Assembly: GCA_023242925.1 (NCBI GenBank)
Contig: CP096134.1
Location: 2,561,501 to 2,625,500, forward strand
DNA length: 64,000 bases
Direction: 5' to 3'
Source: Hyphomonadaceae bacterium JAD_PAG50586_4
GTDB lineage: Bacteria > Pseudomonadota > Alphaproteobacteria > Caulobacterales > Aquidulcibacteraceae
Part shown: one piece after another, positions 1-9,891 of the stretch
Numbering within the stretch: position 1 is the first letter of the stretch
Layout: every line of letters starts with the position of its first letter
The notes under the pieces: model-generated
The model's input: the letters and a program-made list of their open reading frames with translations, nothing else
Told to the model about the DNA's origin: nothing
Databases searched by the model: none
Made by a program: the position numbers and the translations under genes

Positions 1-1
1 C

Positions 2-1811
2 AGGAATGGCGCGGCGCTCCAGCGCTCGATCGCGGCTGACTTTTCGGCTGAGCAGGAATTTGCGACTTATGCGAGCGCAACGCCCGAACAGAAAGCCGAA
101 ACCATGCGAACGCTGATGACAGCGTTGGCGGATGGTTCAAACCTCACACTCGATCCCGACTTGGATAGTTTTTATCTCATGGATGCCGTGAGCGTGGCTT
201 TACCGCAGAGCATTGCGGCCGCGCGCGCGCTCGCGGAAACCGCGCCCGCACTATCTGAACCAGAATTGTTTTTCGCCGAGCGCGCTCGTTTTTCGCTCGC
301 CGCTCAGCGCGCCCTGAGACTCCCTGCGCACAGCCGCCCAGGTCACCAACGCCGCAACCGTGCGAACAAACGTCAGCGACGTCATTGGCGCATTAAACTC
401 AACTGCTGACGCCACAACAAGCATACCCGCCGACCAAATCGATAGAGCGCTTGAAAGCTATCAGCGCGAGGCGGACCGCGCCTTTAGCACCGCAAACGCT
501 CAATTGCAGCTGTTGCTTGAGGCGCGCCTTGAACGCATGCGCCAAACCCTGTTGCTGCAATTGGCATGTGTAGCGCTGGGACTGGTCGTCACCATCACAC
601 TGCTTATTGGCCTGGCCCGTGGCATCGGGCGACGGTTCGAGGCGCTCGAACAAGCCATGAAGAAGATCAGCGCCGGCCAAGTCGACATCGAAATCCCGTA
701 TCTTGATGACACCAATGAGACAGGCAAGATCTCCGCCACGCTCGCGCTGCTGAAGGAAAGCGTTGTCCAGAGCATGCAAGCTCAACGCGATCGCAGCGAG
801 GCGGAACGTCGCTTGGGAGACGAGAGGCGCGCCAGCGATCGTGAGCGCAGCGAACGTTTGGCCGACCAACAGGCCGTTGTCGCCACGCTGAAAAGCGCGC
901 TGGCTGCTCTATCGCGGGGTACATTGGACCATCGCATCGAAGATGTCTTCGCAGAAGAATACGACGTCTTAAAGCGCGACTACAATATTGCGGTAGAGGC
1001 CCTGCAAGGCCTGATCCACGCCATCACTCAAACCATTTCCCAAACAAGCATGCAAACATCGGAAATAGGCTCGGCCGTGGCCCAACTTGCCCAGCGCACG
1101 GAACGCCAGACTGCCTCTTTGGAGGAGACGGCAGCGACCCTGGATGAGATCAACGCCACCCTGCGGCGCACCGCATCGGGCGCCCAACACGCTGAACGCT
1201 CGGTGATTGAAGCGACGGCTCAGGCTCGCACCGCAAGCGCCGTCATGTCCGAGACGCGAACGTCGATGAACTCAATCGAACGTTCCTCGCAGGAAATCGC
1301 GCGAATTCTCACGCTGATCAATGACATCGCCTTTCAAACAAATCTGTTGGCGCTCAACGCGGGCGTTGAGGCGGCGCGCGCCGGTGAAGCCGGGCGCGGC
1401 TTTGCGGTAGTCGCCAGCGAAGTTCGCAGCTTGGCGCAACGCTCCAGCCAGGCGGCCGAGGAAATAAAGACCCTCATCCACGACGCCAACGCGCATGTGC
1501 GCTCAGGCGTTCACGCCGTAGCGCGCGCAGACGAAGCGATCTCCGAAGTTACAGCGACTATCGCCAACGCAGGCGCGCAATTCGAGACAATAGCTATCGC
1601 GGCCCGGGAGCAAGCGGCGAGCCTAGAAGCCGTCAACGGCACAGTTGGTGAGCTCGACCAACTGACGCAAGAAAACGCGGCGATGGCGGAACAAACCAAC
1701 GCCGCCTGCACCAACCTCACAAGCCAGAGCAAAGACCTACTTCGCCTTGCGTCGAGCTTTGGCACTGTCGCCAACAGCGCCGTCGAAACGCCCGCCCGAA
1801 CCGCCGCGTAA
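2..1811 (+). CDS. Methyl-accepting chemotaxis protein (5' end outside window, one frameshift)
   Basis: The reading frame is open from base 2, so the gene starts upstream of the window. It runs in one frame to about base 316 and continues in another from base 318 (a stop at 315-317 blocks the second frame further upstream). Removing one base near 317 restores 602 codons. A transmembrane helix lies at about nt 540-620, followed by a HAMP region and a long helical signalling domain. The conserved hairpin of the MCP family is clear at about nt 1310-1440 ([20 protein letters not shown], then [18 protein letters not shown]). The protein would report to CheA/CheW at the membrane. The ligand is unknown because the sensor part is mostly outside the window. 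Confidence 0.9.
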
Positions 1812-2096
1812 TGCCTTGCAGACTCCGCGACCGGAGGCCGCACAACCAATACAACCCTACGACTGTTCTGCTTCGCGCCAGCCTCGTCGTAGTGGCGATT
1901 TCTTCGACTGGCGTCGTCGATTAGATACTGTCGTTCGCAATGTTGCAGGCCCTAAGGCAAGCCATCGCCGATTAGGGTCGCTCGCAACTTTCAAGAACCA
2001 CCTCCTAAAGGCTCCAGCAATACGCCGACCCAGTCCTTGTTCACCGCATGAGCCATTCATGCTACCTACTGCCAGGCTTAGGCGCAGAGGCGGATT

Positions 2097-3728
2097 ATGT
2101 TCAGGCACATCGCGGTCACACTCGCGCTTCTTGCCGCTTCCTGCGCGACCGCGCCGGAAGGCAGCACGACGGTCGAGGTGAACATTCTCGCGATCAATGA
2201 TTTCCACGGCAATCTTGAGCCTCCATCAGGCGGTGTAACGGTCCTCGATGCAGCGGGCGCGAGTGTGAGAGTGCCTGGCGGCGGCGCGCCGCGTCTTGCT
2301 ACGCTGGTCGAGCAGCGGCGCGCCCTTGCGTCGAACGTCATCATGGTGGCGGCGGGCGACCTCATCGGCGCAAGCCCGATGTTGTCGAGTCTCTTCCACG
2401 ATGAGCCCACCGTGGAAGCGATGAACATGATGGGACTCTCGCTCTCGGCGGTCGGCAATCATGAGTTCGATGAAGGCGCCGCAGAGCTTCTGCGCATGCA
2501 GAATGGCGGCTGCCATCCGCGCGACGGCTGCCGCGGCCTCACGCCATTCGCTGGCGCGCGCTTTCAGTATCTAGCGGCAAACACGATCGTCGATGCAAGC
2601 GCCCAAACCCTGTTGCCGCCAAGCGTCGTCCGCGAATTTGACGGCGTGCGTGTTGGCTTCATCGGTCTCACACTCGAAGGCACATCGCAAGTTCTGGCGC
2701 CAGGCGCCGCCGACGGTCTCACTTTCCTCGACGAAGTCGAAACCATAAACACCGAAGCCGCGCGCCTGCGCGCTCAAGGCATCGAAGCGATCGTCGTGCT
2801 GCTGCATGAGGGCGGATCCCGCATGGCGGGCGCCGGCGATTGTCCAGGCCTCTCAGGGGCCATCGTCGGCATCATGGAGGGGCTCGATCCATCTATCGAC
2901 GTTGTCGTCAGCGGCCATACCAACGGCATCTATATCTGTCGCATGGCGGGGATTTTGCTCACCAGCGCCAGCCAGTACGGCGCACTACTTACCGACATCG
3001 CCCTGACCATCGACCGTCGGACGGGCGACGTGATCGCTTCCAGCGCGCACAATTTTGTCGTCGCCGACACGCTCGCGGAAGACGCCGCGCTGGCTGATCA
3101 CATCGCGGCCTACCGCGCGCTCGCCGCGCCGATGATGAGCCGCCCAGTTGGCACGCTCGCCGTGGCGCTGACGCGAACGCCGACGCCCTCTGGTGAAAGT
3201 TCGATGGGTCTGGTCGTCGCGGACTCCATGCTCGCAAACGCGGCGTCAGCGTTGGGGCGTCCCGCCGACGTCGCGTTTATGAACCGTGGCGGTGTGCGCG
3301 CTAGCCTCGATCATCCCGGATCGGTCACGCTCTCGGATATCTTCTCCGTCACGCCCTTCGGCAACGATCTTGTCACACTGGAGATGACCGGCGCAGAAAT
3401 TGAAGTGGTGTTAGCGCAGCAATTTCGCGCCGACCGCAACAGCATTCTGCAAGTCTCCGAGGGATCAAGCTTCGCGTGGCGCAGCGCGCCGGACGGCGGC
3501 ACGGTTATCTCCGGCTCCGTTCAGATAGCTGGGGCACCGCTCGATCGCGCGCGCACCTATTTGATCGTGACCAACTCCTTTCTCGCCTCCGGCGGCGAAG
3601 GTTTCACAGGTTTCACCGTCGGGAGGGCCCGGACTGTGATTGGCAGCGATCTCGATGCGCTGGAGGCTTACTTCGCCGCTCACTCGCCGGTCGATGCTCC
3701 GGCCATGCCTCGAGCCTTCGTGCAATAG
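2097..3728 (+). CDS. 5'-nucleotidase / UshA-family metallophosphoesterase, lipoprotein
   Basis: The 543-residue protein begins with a short signal peptide ending in a lipobox (LLAASC, Cys at about residue 16), so it should be a periplasm-facing lipoprotein. Family metal-binding motifs appear in order: INDFHGN (residues ~31-37), GDLIGAS, GNHEFDEG, a HEGG motif and SGHTN. The C-terminal nucleotide-binding domain shows NRGGVRASL. This is the two-domain layout of UshA/5'-nucleotidases, which dephosphorylate nucleotides or UDP-sugars outside the cytoplasm. The gene stands alone, with 285 bp upstream in which I see no gene. The exact substrate cannot be told. Confidence 0.92.
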   Translation: MFRHIAVTLALLAASCATAPEGSTTVEVNILAINDFHGNLEPPSGGVTVLDAAGASVRVPGGGAPRLATLVEQRRALASNVIMVAAGDLIGASPMLSSLFHDEPTVEAMNMMGLSLSAVGNHEFDEGAAELLRMQNGGCHPRDGCRGLTPFAGARFQYLAANTIVDASAQTLLPPSVVREFDGVRVGFIGLTLEGTSQVLAPGAADGLTFLDEVETINTEAARLRAQGIEAIVVLLHEGGSRMAGAGDCPGLSGAIVGIMEGLDPSIDVVVSGHTNGIYICRMAGILLTSASQYGALLTDIALTIDRRTGDVIASSAHNFVVADTLAEDAALADHIAAYRALAAPMMSRPVGTLAVALTRTPTPSGESSMGLVVADSMLANAASALGRPADVAFMNRGGVRASLDHPGSVTLSDIFSVTPFGNDLVTLEMTGAEIEVVLAQQFRADRNSILQVSEGSSFAWRSAPDGGTVISGSVQIAGAPLDRARTYLIVTNSFLASGGEGFTGFTVGRARTVIGSDLDALEAYFAAHSPVDAPAMPRAFVQ

Positions 3729-3880
3729 CGCCAGCCTGCGCCGGCGGATCACCTAGAATGCAAATGTCTGGAATGGGCCAGCGCCAGGCCATCGGTAACA
3801 TTTCACGACAGGCTGGCTCGCTCAATTCCTGCCGGTCGCGCCCTCCCCCAAAATTAGGCGCGCTCTCGCGGAAGGCAGAC

Positions 3881-4090
3881 CTATGCTGCTTCGCGCCAAG
3901 CTTCGATGATCCACTCACGAACCTCGTCGTCCACGCCGATGGGCGGAGTGAGATTGGGAGCGATGCGTGGTTGGGGCGTCGCCCGCGCGATGCGCACGGG
4001 CACGCGCTCTTGTGCTAAGCACTGAGCCGTCAGCGCCTCCCTCTGCACCGGCGCCGCACCCCGCCCCTTGAAGCCTCTGCGGGCGCCCAA
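3881..4090 (-). CDS. Possible small hypothetical protein
   Basis: A 69-codon frame with a TTG start lies 15 bp after the XRE-like gene on the same strand. Its second half (ending EVREWIIEAWREAA) looks protein-like; the first part is Arg/Gly-rich and less convincing. It could be the last gene of the sigma-like operon, the tail of a decayed gene, or chance. The rest of 3729-4105 holds nothing I recognise. Confidence 0.25.
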   Translation of the reverse strand: MGARRGFKGRGAAPVQREALTAQCLAQERVPVRIARATPQPRIAPNLTPPIGVDDEVREWIIEAWREAA

Positions 4091-4105
4091 GGCTCAGCGC
4101 GCGCG

Positions 4106-4798
4106 TCACAAGACGTCGCTGGAGGCAGCGCCAAGCCATGCGCGTTTTTCCTCTTCGCTGAGCGAGGAGGTCTCAATGGCTTGGACGAAGCTTTGCGTGG
4201 CGCATGCGCCGCCAAAGAATACAAGATATCGATGTGGGGCCAAAGGCGCGAGCGGGACGCCGGACACCGCGTCCTGCATGGCGTGCGCGAGTGCAAGATG
4301 AAAGTCCACGTCGCCGGTGTCGGCGCGTACGCATCGCACAAGGGTCTCGCTCATGCGCTCAAAGCATTGGATCGGTATGTCGCTGACCGGTTGAATGCAT
4401 CTTCGGTCGAGCTTGCCCATGATGGCTTCGTCGAGCCCGCAGGCGCGGGCAAATCTTGCTTCGTTGATGCCAAAACTTCGAACAATGGCCGATAAGCGCA
4501 AATGTGGCCGCTTGGCGTGTCGCTGGCCCTCGTCGGGTTTCAGCAAGAGCCCCAACGCCTGCGCCACGCCGTATTCCACCAGACCCGATGCATCAGCACT
4601 TTGTTCGGCTTGGGGCCTCGTTGTCTCGTCAAGACCGATTTGCTCGGCCCAGACCTCAAAGAATGCGATAATCTCCGCTTTATGGTTGGGATGGGCTGCG
4701 CAAAGGCTGGTCAGACGCGCAGCGGACGGTGCTTGGTCCTGCATAAGGACTTCACTCAATATGTCCTCGAGCGGCCAGTCGCGTTGAGATGGCATCAT
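4106..4798 (-). CDS. XRE-like helix-turn-helix partner of the upstream sigma-like protein
   Basis: The 230-residue protein starts at an ATG that overlaps the stop of the upstream sigma-like gene (ATGA), indicating translational coupling. Residues ~15-50 (QAPSAARLTSLCAAHPNHKA) resemble the short helical module seen in partners of sigma-like genes. Residues ~105-150 (FARACGLDEAIMGKLDRRCI) resemble a degenerate XRE helix-turn-helix. A role as co-regulator or anti-sigma factor is inferred from the pairing. I cannot name a family with certainty. No membrane segment or signal peptide is visible. Confidence 0.6.
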   Translation of the reverse strand: MMPSQRDWPLEDILSEVLMQDQAPSAARLTSLCAAHPNHKAEIIAFFEVWAEQIGLDETTRPQAEQSADASGLVEYGVAQALGLLLKPDEGQRHAKRPHLRLSAIVRSFGINEARFARACGLDEAIMGKLDRRCIQPVSDIPIQCFERMSETLVRCVRADTGDVDFHLALAHAMQDAVSGVPLAPLAPHRYLVFFGGACATQSFVQAIETSSLSEEEKRAWLGAASSDVL

Positions 4799-5544
4799 GC
4801 GTCTCCGAGCGCGTGTTTGACTTGTGATGCGGCAATCGAGATCCAAGTGTGAATCTGGCGCTTGGACATGTTGAAGCGCCCGACCAGACTGGGCTGACCG
4901 CTCTTTTCACTCTGGACAGGCCAGCCGCGCAATTTGTGCAGGATGAACGCTTGGCGATGGCGACGGTCCTTAATCGCCTTCAAAGCCCGGCGCAGCGATA
5001 TGGGCGCGTAGGCCTCGGTGAGCGCAGCGTCTGAGGTCGCATTGGGATCGGCGATCTGGGCCAACGCCTCTTGGCCTTCGGCGCTTTTGGCGAAATCATG
5101 TGGGCGTGGGCGATCGCGCCGTTTGGCGACCTCGCGCAAGGTCGTTTGCTTGATGACGGCGCCTGCGTCGATTTCAAGGAATTCCGCGGTACGGCTTGGC
5201 GGCCGCGCCAATAAGAGCTCGACCAAGCGCAACACCACCACGGTTTCGATCTCTTCGGAATCCGCCAACGAAAACCCGCGTGACCATCGGCGCACAATCT
5301 TTTGAGCGCGCTCCAAAATGAGCCGCACAAAATGACCCGCAGCGACGCAATCTTGCACCCGGGCCCGCCAGCGCGCCAAAAACACCAGCGTCTCTAACCG
5401 CATCTCGGCCCAATTGTGCTCGTCTAAACAAAACGACAAAGGGTTTTGGCTGGCGAGGATTACACCGATTTGCTCTTCAACCGCAGCCGGGCGCAGATAA
5501 GGCGCGCCCGTTTTGGTGCGATGTGTGAGCGAGGCTTGCGCCAT
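4795..5544 (-). CDS. Sigma-70/ECF-like regulatory protein
   Basis: The C-terminal ~60 residues (RRHRQAFILHKLRGWPV, then a helix-turn-helix ending in QIHTWISIAASQVKHAL) look like sigma region 4. The middle part (VRLILERAQKIVRRW and LRLVELLLARP) would be the region 2 equivalent, which is weaker. The chosen ATG at 5544 has an AAGGGG element about 6 bases upstream; an upstream in-frame start at 5655 would add 37 residues. The gene couples to the XRE-like gene through a 4-bp overlap. An atypical ECF-type sigma factor is the best call, but the promoter it reads is unknown. Confidence 0.55.
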   Translation of the reverse strand: MAQASLTHRTKTGAPYLRPAAVEEQIGVILASQNPLSFCLDEHNWAEMRLETLVFLARWRARVQDCVAAGHFVRLILERAQKIVRRWSRGFSLADSEEIETVVVLRLVELLLARPPSRTAEFLEIDAGAVIKQTTLREVAKRRDRPRPHDFAKSAEGQEALAQIADPNATSDAALTEAYAPISLRRALKAIKDRRHRQAFILHKLRGWPVQSEKSGQPSLVGRFNMSKRQIHTWISIAASQVKHALGDA

Positions 5545-5904
5545 GGCGACCCCTTTGCGGAGACCCAAATGGTCCAAAATGTTGAAAGACCGCCAAGACG
5601 CCGCTGTGCGGCGCGCACGCTGCGAAAAATCCAAAAAATTTTGCATGCGCCCCAAGACACGCTGAGCGGCGAGGCGGACTAATGACGCTTTGTGCGCCTA
5701 CAACGCCGCTTCGGCGCCCAACTTGTGATTTTGCCCCCAAAGGCGCGCGCATCAGAAATCGGCGTTACTGCAATGTCGCGGCGAGAGCGCTGGGCTGAAA
5801 TCGCCGAGAAAATTTGCGCGCGACCCATTTTGAGGCACGCCTGAGTTGCCTGTGTCGCGCAAGCATAGCTAAGCTTCGCACTCGCCCCCGCGAAAGGAAG
5901 CAAG
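5545..5904. other. Intergenic region between divergent regulators
   Basis: This 360-bp gap separates the sigma-like operon (leftward) from the XRE gene (rightward). It must contain the promoters of both. An AAAGGAAGCAAG element just before 5905 is a good ribosome binding site for the XRE gene. I see no convincing gene; the frames running through it read as low-complexity shadows. Confidence 0.5.
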
Positions 5905-6312
5905 ATGGCCAAATTCGGCCCCAACGCGCGCACCCCAACAGGCATCGACGCCCAATTGGGCGCCCGCATCCGCGCGCGGCGCGGCGAAATTGGCATGTCG
6001 CAGGAGCAATTGGCCGGCGCGATCGGGGTTAGCTTCCAACAAGTACAGAAATACGAAAAAGGCATAAACCGGGTGGCGGCCAGCACATTGGTCGACATCT
6101 GCGACGCCCTGGACTTGGCGCCTGCGGGCCTATTGCCGCCAAGCGCTGGCGCGGCCGGCCAAAGCGTGCTCGACAGTGATGAAATGGCCGAACTCAATCA
6201 GATCTTCGCCATCCTGGGCCAAGATGGACGCGCCACCTTGCTCAATGTGGCGCGCGCATTGCGCCATGACGCCAAACAAAAGCCGCCGGCCAAACGTCGT
6301 GTAAAATCTTAA
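5905..6312 (+). CDS. XRE-family (Cro/CI-type) transcriptional regulator
   Basis: The 135-residue protein has an N-terminal helix-turn-helix at residues ~14-70 ([40 protein letters not shown]), the standard Cro/CI fold. The C-terminal half ([20 protein letters not shown]) is a short helical extension common in alphaproteobacterial members of this family. AGGAAGCAAG lies 4-12 bases before the ATG. It is divergent from the sigma-like operon and convergent with the cyclase gene. Target and ligand are unknown. Confidence 0.88.
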   Translation: MAKFGPNARTPTGIDAQLGARIRARRGEIGMSQEQLAGAIGVSFQQVQKYEKGINRVAASTLVDICDALDLAPAGLLPPSAGAAGQSVLDSDEMAELNQIFAILGQDGRATLLNVARALRHDAKQKPPAKRRVKS

Positions 6313-6345
6313 CTTGGCCATGCGCGCCAGAGCGCGCGAGCGCAC

Positions 6346-9006
6346 TTAAAGGCGCAACAACGCGCGCGCGCCCTTTTCCAGCACGTGGGCGTGCGCGCGC
6401 TCGACCAAGTGCGCATCGCCTGACTTAGCGCCCGCCGCTTGCACGAACCCAGCATCAAGATCGTCAAGCGCCGCGCCGCCAAGCACTTGGCGCAAACGGG
6501 TCGCCGCATCCAGGTCGCCGAGCGCCGTCTCAACCTGCATCAAACCCTGCAATGCGCGTGCGACGATGGGCTTTGAACGCAATTCAAGGCCCGTGCGCAC
6601 CGCCGCGAGGATCTCGGCTCTGGCGCGCTCAAAATCGCCGGCGTCGAGCGCCACCAAGCCAAGCTCGACCGCGCCAAAGGCTGCGCCGCGCACATCCCCG
6701 CGCGCGTGCGCGAGCGCCGCAGCCTCATCGAACGCCAAGCGCGCAGCGTCCGCCTTGCCGCGCGCGCGCAGAGAGCCCATGCGCAAGAGCAGACGCGTGC
6801 GGAACGGGGGATGCTCGACCAGCGCATCCATATCCAAAGCGCGCGCGAAATTGAAGTCGGCGTCAGCGTGACGCGCTTGCGCCAACGCCACTTCGCCCGC
6901 GAAAAAATGCACGTGGATCATAGCAATCGAGTGCTCGAAGGCGTGCGCAGAAGCGTCAACGAGATGACCCGCGGCGCGATCGACTTGGCCCTGCGCCAGC
7001 GCAAGGGCCGCCAGCGACATACTGGTGTAATGGACGCCCATTTGGTCGCCGCCATCCTGACGCAAGCTGAGCGCTGCTTGGTAATGCGTTTGCGCTTCGG
7101 CGTAATCGCCGCGCGCATGGGCTAGATTGGCGAGCGCATGCAAGCCGTGCGCGCGCGTCGTCGCGTCGTCGCAGGCGGACGCCGCGAGCGCTAGGGATTG
7201 AGCCAAATCACCTTGATTGGCGTGCACCAGACAATTGGCGCGCAAAGCCCCCTCATAGGCGCTGATCACATTGGCGCAATCGGCCTCAAACATCGACGCG
7301 CCCTCGGCAAAAAGACCAGCGAACGCGCACCAATAGAAAAGCCGCTCGCCCACATTTTTGAGCGCCGCGGTCGACCACGATTGGCGCGCAAAACGCCATG
7401 CCGCCTGCACCTCGCCGATCGGCGTGCTCGCCTCCCCGCGCACGCGGGGAGCCAGACTCTGCGGCGACAGAAAGTGCGCAGCGTGCGCCGTGCGCGCCTC
7501 GGCGGCGGCGGCTTGCGCTTTGCCGCGCGCAAAATCGCAGATGAGCGGATGCAGCTCGAATTGGCGATCGGCGGCGCGCTCTAGGAGGCCCCGATCCTCA
7601 AGCGCCATGAGCGTATTCGGACCCACTCCCGCAATGGCCTCAGCGCTGGCGGGCGAAAACGGCGCGCAAAACACCGAAAGTGCGCCCAACGCGCGTCGCA
7701 AATCTGCGTCAAGCGCCGCCCACGTGTCGGCGAAAATGGCCGAAAGCTCGTGCCCACCGGGCGCGGTCAGGCGCTTGACCACCGCCTCAAGCGTCAAATA
7801 GCGCAGCCATGTGGCGCTCAATTGCAGCGCCAATGGCGAACCCGCCACCGCAGCGTTGAGCCGGACAAATTGGGCTGCGCCCTCCTCATCCAACGCAATC
7901 GCCCCGCCCGCGCGTCGCGCTTCGCGCTCAAACAATTGATAGGCCGCGCTGGCGACGACCCCATCGCGACCGGGCTCTGGCATCGCCAGGCCGCCAAGAC
8001 GCAGCCGCTGAAATGGACCCTCCAGCGGCCAACGGCTGACGCAGACAATGACAAGGTCGCGGCGCGTTTGGGCCAAAATCATAAGCGCCGCCAAGTCTTG
8101 GCCGACGGCGCGCTCGACATTGTCGAGCACGATGACGCGCTTGGCCGCGCCGCCCAAGGCCTCGCTCAACGCGCAAACGAGATCACCCTCACCGCTTAAG
8201 TCGACGCCAAGCGCACGCACCAACAGACGCATAAGATCCACACCCGCCGCCTCGATCGGGACGTACAAGACCGGTTCGATCTCGCCGATTGTTCGCGCGG
8301 CTTCCTGCACCAGGCGCGTCTTGCCCACCCCCGCGGGGCCGATCAGATTGATCAATTGCTGCCCCGATCGCATCGCTGCAAGCAAGCGCGCCATGTCTTC
8401 GGCGCGCCCCAACAAGGGCGCCGATGGCGCGGGCAGGTTTGCGTGCGCAGCCTCCTGCAGGCGCAACGGCGCAAAAACGGATTGTTTGAGTTGCGGATGC
8501 GCCAAACCGTAAAGCCGCATCGGCGTATCGACGCCCTTCAAATAAACCGCGCCCAAATCCAGCCATCGACATTCGTTGGGTCCGTCAAAGGCCGCTTTCG
8601 CCTCGGCGCTGACCACGATCTGACCGCCCCAGGCGCTCGAAGCGATCCGCGCAGTACGATTGATGGCGATGCGCTCGGCGATGTTTGGCGAAATCGAAGA
8701 CGGATCCGAAGACGCAGCGTCGGGGCCCACATGCACGCCCAAGCGTACACGCAGATCGCCAAGCCCTGGCCATGGCTCGCGCTCAAGCGCCAATTGCAGC
8801 GCCAATGCGCACGCGATCGGATTGCCGGCCTCGAAGATGGCGAACACGCCATCGCCAGCCTGGTCATGAATGAAGCCGCCATGCGCTCTTATGGTTTCAA
8901 CGAAAATGCGATCATGGCGCTGCATCGCCGCCTGCATCGCCGCACCCGAACGCTCCCATTTTTGAGTGCTGCCGTCGATATCGGAAAAGAGATAACCGCG
9001 CGCCAT
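6346..9006 (-). CDS. Class III nucleotide cyclase - AAA/NB-ARC-type ATPase - TPR protein
   Basis: About 886 residues with three parts. Residues ~1-180 are a class III adenylate/guanylate cyclase domain: YLFSDIDGSTQKW carries the first metal Asp and DQAGDGVFAIF the second. Residues ~190-480 are an ATPase of the LuxR/MalT/AfsR type with a P-loop (GPAGVGKTRL). The rest is helical and TPR-like. Such proteins make a cyclic nucleotide under control of the ATPase/TPR sensor part. The ATG at 9006 lies 5 bp after the Crp-type gene stop; a TTG at 9015 that overlaps that stop is an alternative start. The operon pairs a nucleotide cyclase with a likely cyclic-nucleotide receptor. Confidence 0.85.
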   Translation of the reverse strand: MARGYLFSDIDGSTQKWERSGAAMQAAMQRHDRIFVETIRAHGGFIHDQAGDGVFAIFEAGNPIACALALQLALEREPWPGLGDLRVRLGVHVGPDAASSDPSSISPNIAERIAINRTARIASSAWGGQIVVSAEAKAAFDGPNECRWLDLGAVYLKGVDTPMRLYGLAHPQLKQSVFAPLRLQEAAHANLPAPSAPLLGRAEDMARLLAAMRSGQQLINLIGPAGVGKTRLVQEAARTIGEIEPVLYVPIEAAGVDLMRLLVRALGVDLSGEGDLVCALSEALGGAAKRVIVLDNVERAVGQDLAALMILAQTRRDLVIVCVSRWPLEGPFQRLRLGGLAMPEPGRDGVVASAAYQLFEREARRAGGAIALDEEGAAQFVRLNAAVAGSPLALQLSATWLRYLTLEAVVKRLTAPGGHELSAIFADTWAALDADLRRALGALSVFCAPFSPASAEAIAGVGPNTLMALEDRGLLERAADRQFELHPLICDFARGKAQAAAAEARTAHAAHFLSPQSLAPRVRGEASTPIGEVQAAWRFARQSWSTAALKNVGERLFYWCAFAGLFAEGASMFEADCANVISAYEGALRANCLVHANQGDLAQSLALAASACDDATTRAHGLHALANLAHARGDYAEAQTHYQAALSLRQDGGDQMGVHYTSMSLAALALAQGQVDRAAGHLVDASAHAFEHSIAMIHVHFFAGEVALAQARHADADFNFARALDMDALVEHPPFRTRLLLRMGSLRARGKADAARLAFDEAAALAHARGDVRGAAFGAVELGLVALDAGDFERARAEILAAVRTGLELRSKPIVARALQGLMQVETALGDLDAATRLRQVLGGAALDDLDAGFVQAAGAKSGDAHLVERAHAHVLEKGARALLRL

Positions 9007-9011
9007 AGGGA

Positions 9012-9752
9012 TCAACCGGGCGCTGCGTGGGGCGAGGGACCCGCGCGTTTGGCGAACATGTCCGCCAAGCGTGCGAAATCAAGGATGACGATCTGAGCCC
9101 GCTCCGGCCGCACGATCCCCTCACGCGCCAGATAATTGAGTTCGCGCGTGACCGCTTCGCGTTGAGCCCCGATCATCTCGGCCAATTCCGCATGCGTGGG
9201 GGCTGGATGGATCACGAACGCCTCGCCCGCGCGCGGCGCGCCATTGGCCAGACGCAGCAATTGACCATAAAGTCTAAAGCGCATTTCGAGCGCGGCCAAT
9301 TGATAGACCTGCTCGGTCAGGCGCACGACGCTATGGGCAAGATCAACCGCAAGTCTTGCCCCAAACGACGCCTGTTCGCGCAGCAAACGCTTGAACACGG
9401 GCGCGCCGAGAGAACCGGCCACAACCGCCCCCAGCGCCACCAAGGTCACGCTACGCTTGGCGCCGGTCAGCGGCGCCAATTCACCAAAATGCGCCCCCAT
9501 CCGAAGACGGCGCACCAAGACGCCGCGGCCCCTTGGACTATCGAGGCGAACCTCGATCTCGCCTTCGCTCAAAATGAAGAAGTCGGCTGAATCGTCCATG
9601 TGCGAGACGATGTGTTCGCCAGGCTCAAACTCAGTCCACATGATCTCTTCGGCAAGCACAGCCAAGTTCGACCGATCAGCGTCGGCGAAGATGTCGCTCG
9701 CCCCAAGACGCCGCGCGCTCTCGTCTTTGTCGAAGCACAAACGTCGAGCCAA
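9012..9752 (-). CDS. Crp/Fnr-family transcriptional regulator
   Basis: The 246-residue protein has a cyclic-nucleotide-binding beta-roll at residues ~25-140. The phosphate-binding cassette reads FGELAPLTGAKRSVTLVAL, so the Glu and the Arg-Ser that bind the cyclic phosphate in Crp are present. The C-terminal winged helix (THAELAEMIGAQREAVTREL) is a normal Crp helix-turn-helix. No Fnr-type cysteine cluster is seen at the N-terminus. It is first in an operon with the cyclase, so it is a natural receptor for that enzyme's product. The palindrome at 9797-9816 lies 45 bp upstream of its start and may be its own operator. Confidence 0.87.
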   Translation of the reverse strand: MARRLCFDKDESARRLGASDIFADADRSNLAVLAEEIMWTEFEPGEHIVSHMDDSADFFILSEGEIEVRLDSPRGRGVLVRRLRMGAHFGELAPLTGAKRSVTLVALGAVVAGSLGAPVFKRLLREQASFGARLAVDLAHSVVRLTEQVYQLAALEMRFRLYGQLLRLANGAPRAGEAFVIHPAPTHAELAEMIGAQREAVTRELNYLAREGIVRPERAQIVILDFARLADMFAKRAGPSPHAAPG

Positions 9753-9796
9753 CGCCCAAGCTCCTGATCGCCATCATCCAAAGTTACACCGAGTAT

Positions 9797-9816
9797 AATG
9801 TGCAATAATGCACATT
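9797..9816. promoter_or_regulatory. Perfect 20-bp palindrome, candidate Crp-type operator
   Basis: AATGTGCA and TGCACATT flank the spacer ATAA. The site sits between the Crp-family gene (start 9752, leftward) and the rightward gene at 9892. The TGTG(N)CACA core resembles Crp-type half-sites. Autoregulation is inferred. Confidence 0.6.
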
Positions 9817-9891
9817 GCGAGCGCGCGCGGGCGCCGCACACTAGGCAACCCGAGCATTGTAGCCCAAACAGACCCTCCAGGCGCTCAGCTT

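Noticed and set aside
1857..2207. Open frame in the gap before the 5'-nucleotidase gene
   Set aside because: Arg-rich composition, overlap with the lipoprotein signal peptide on the other strand, no motif.
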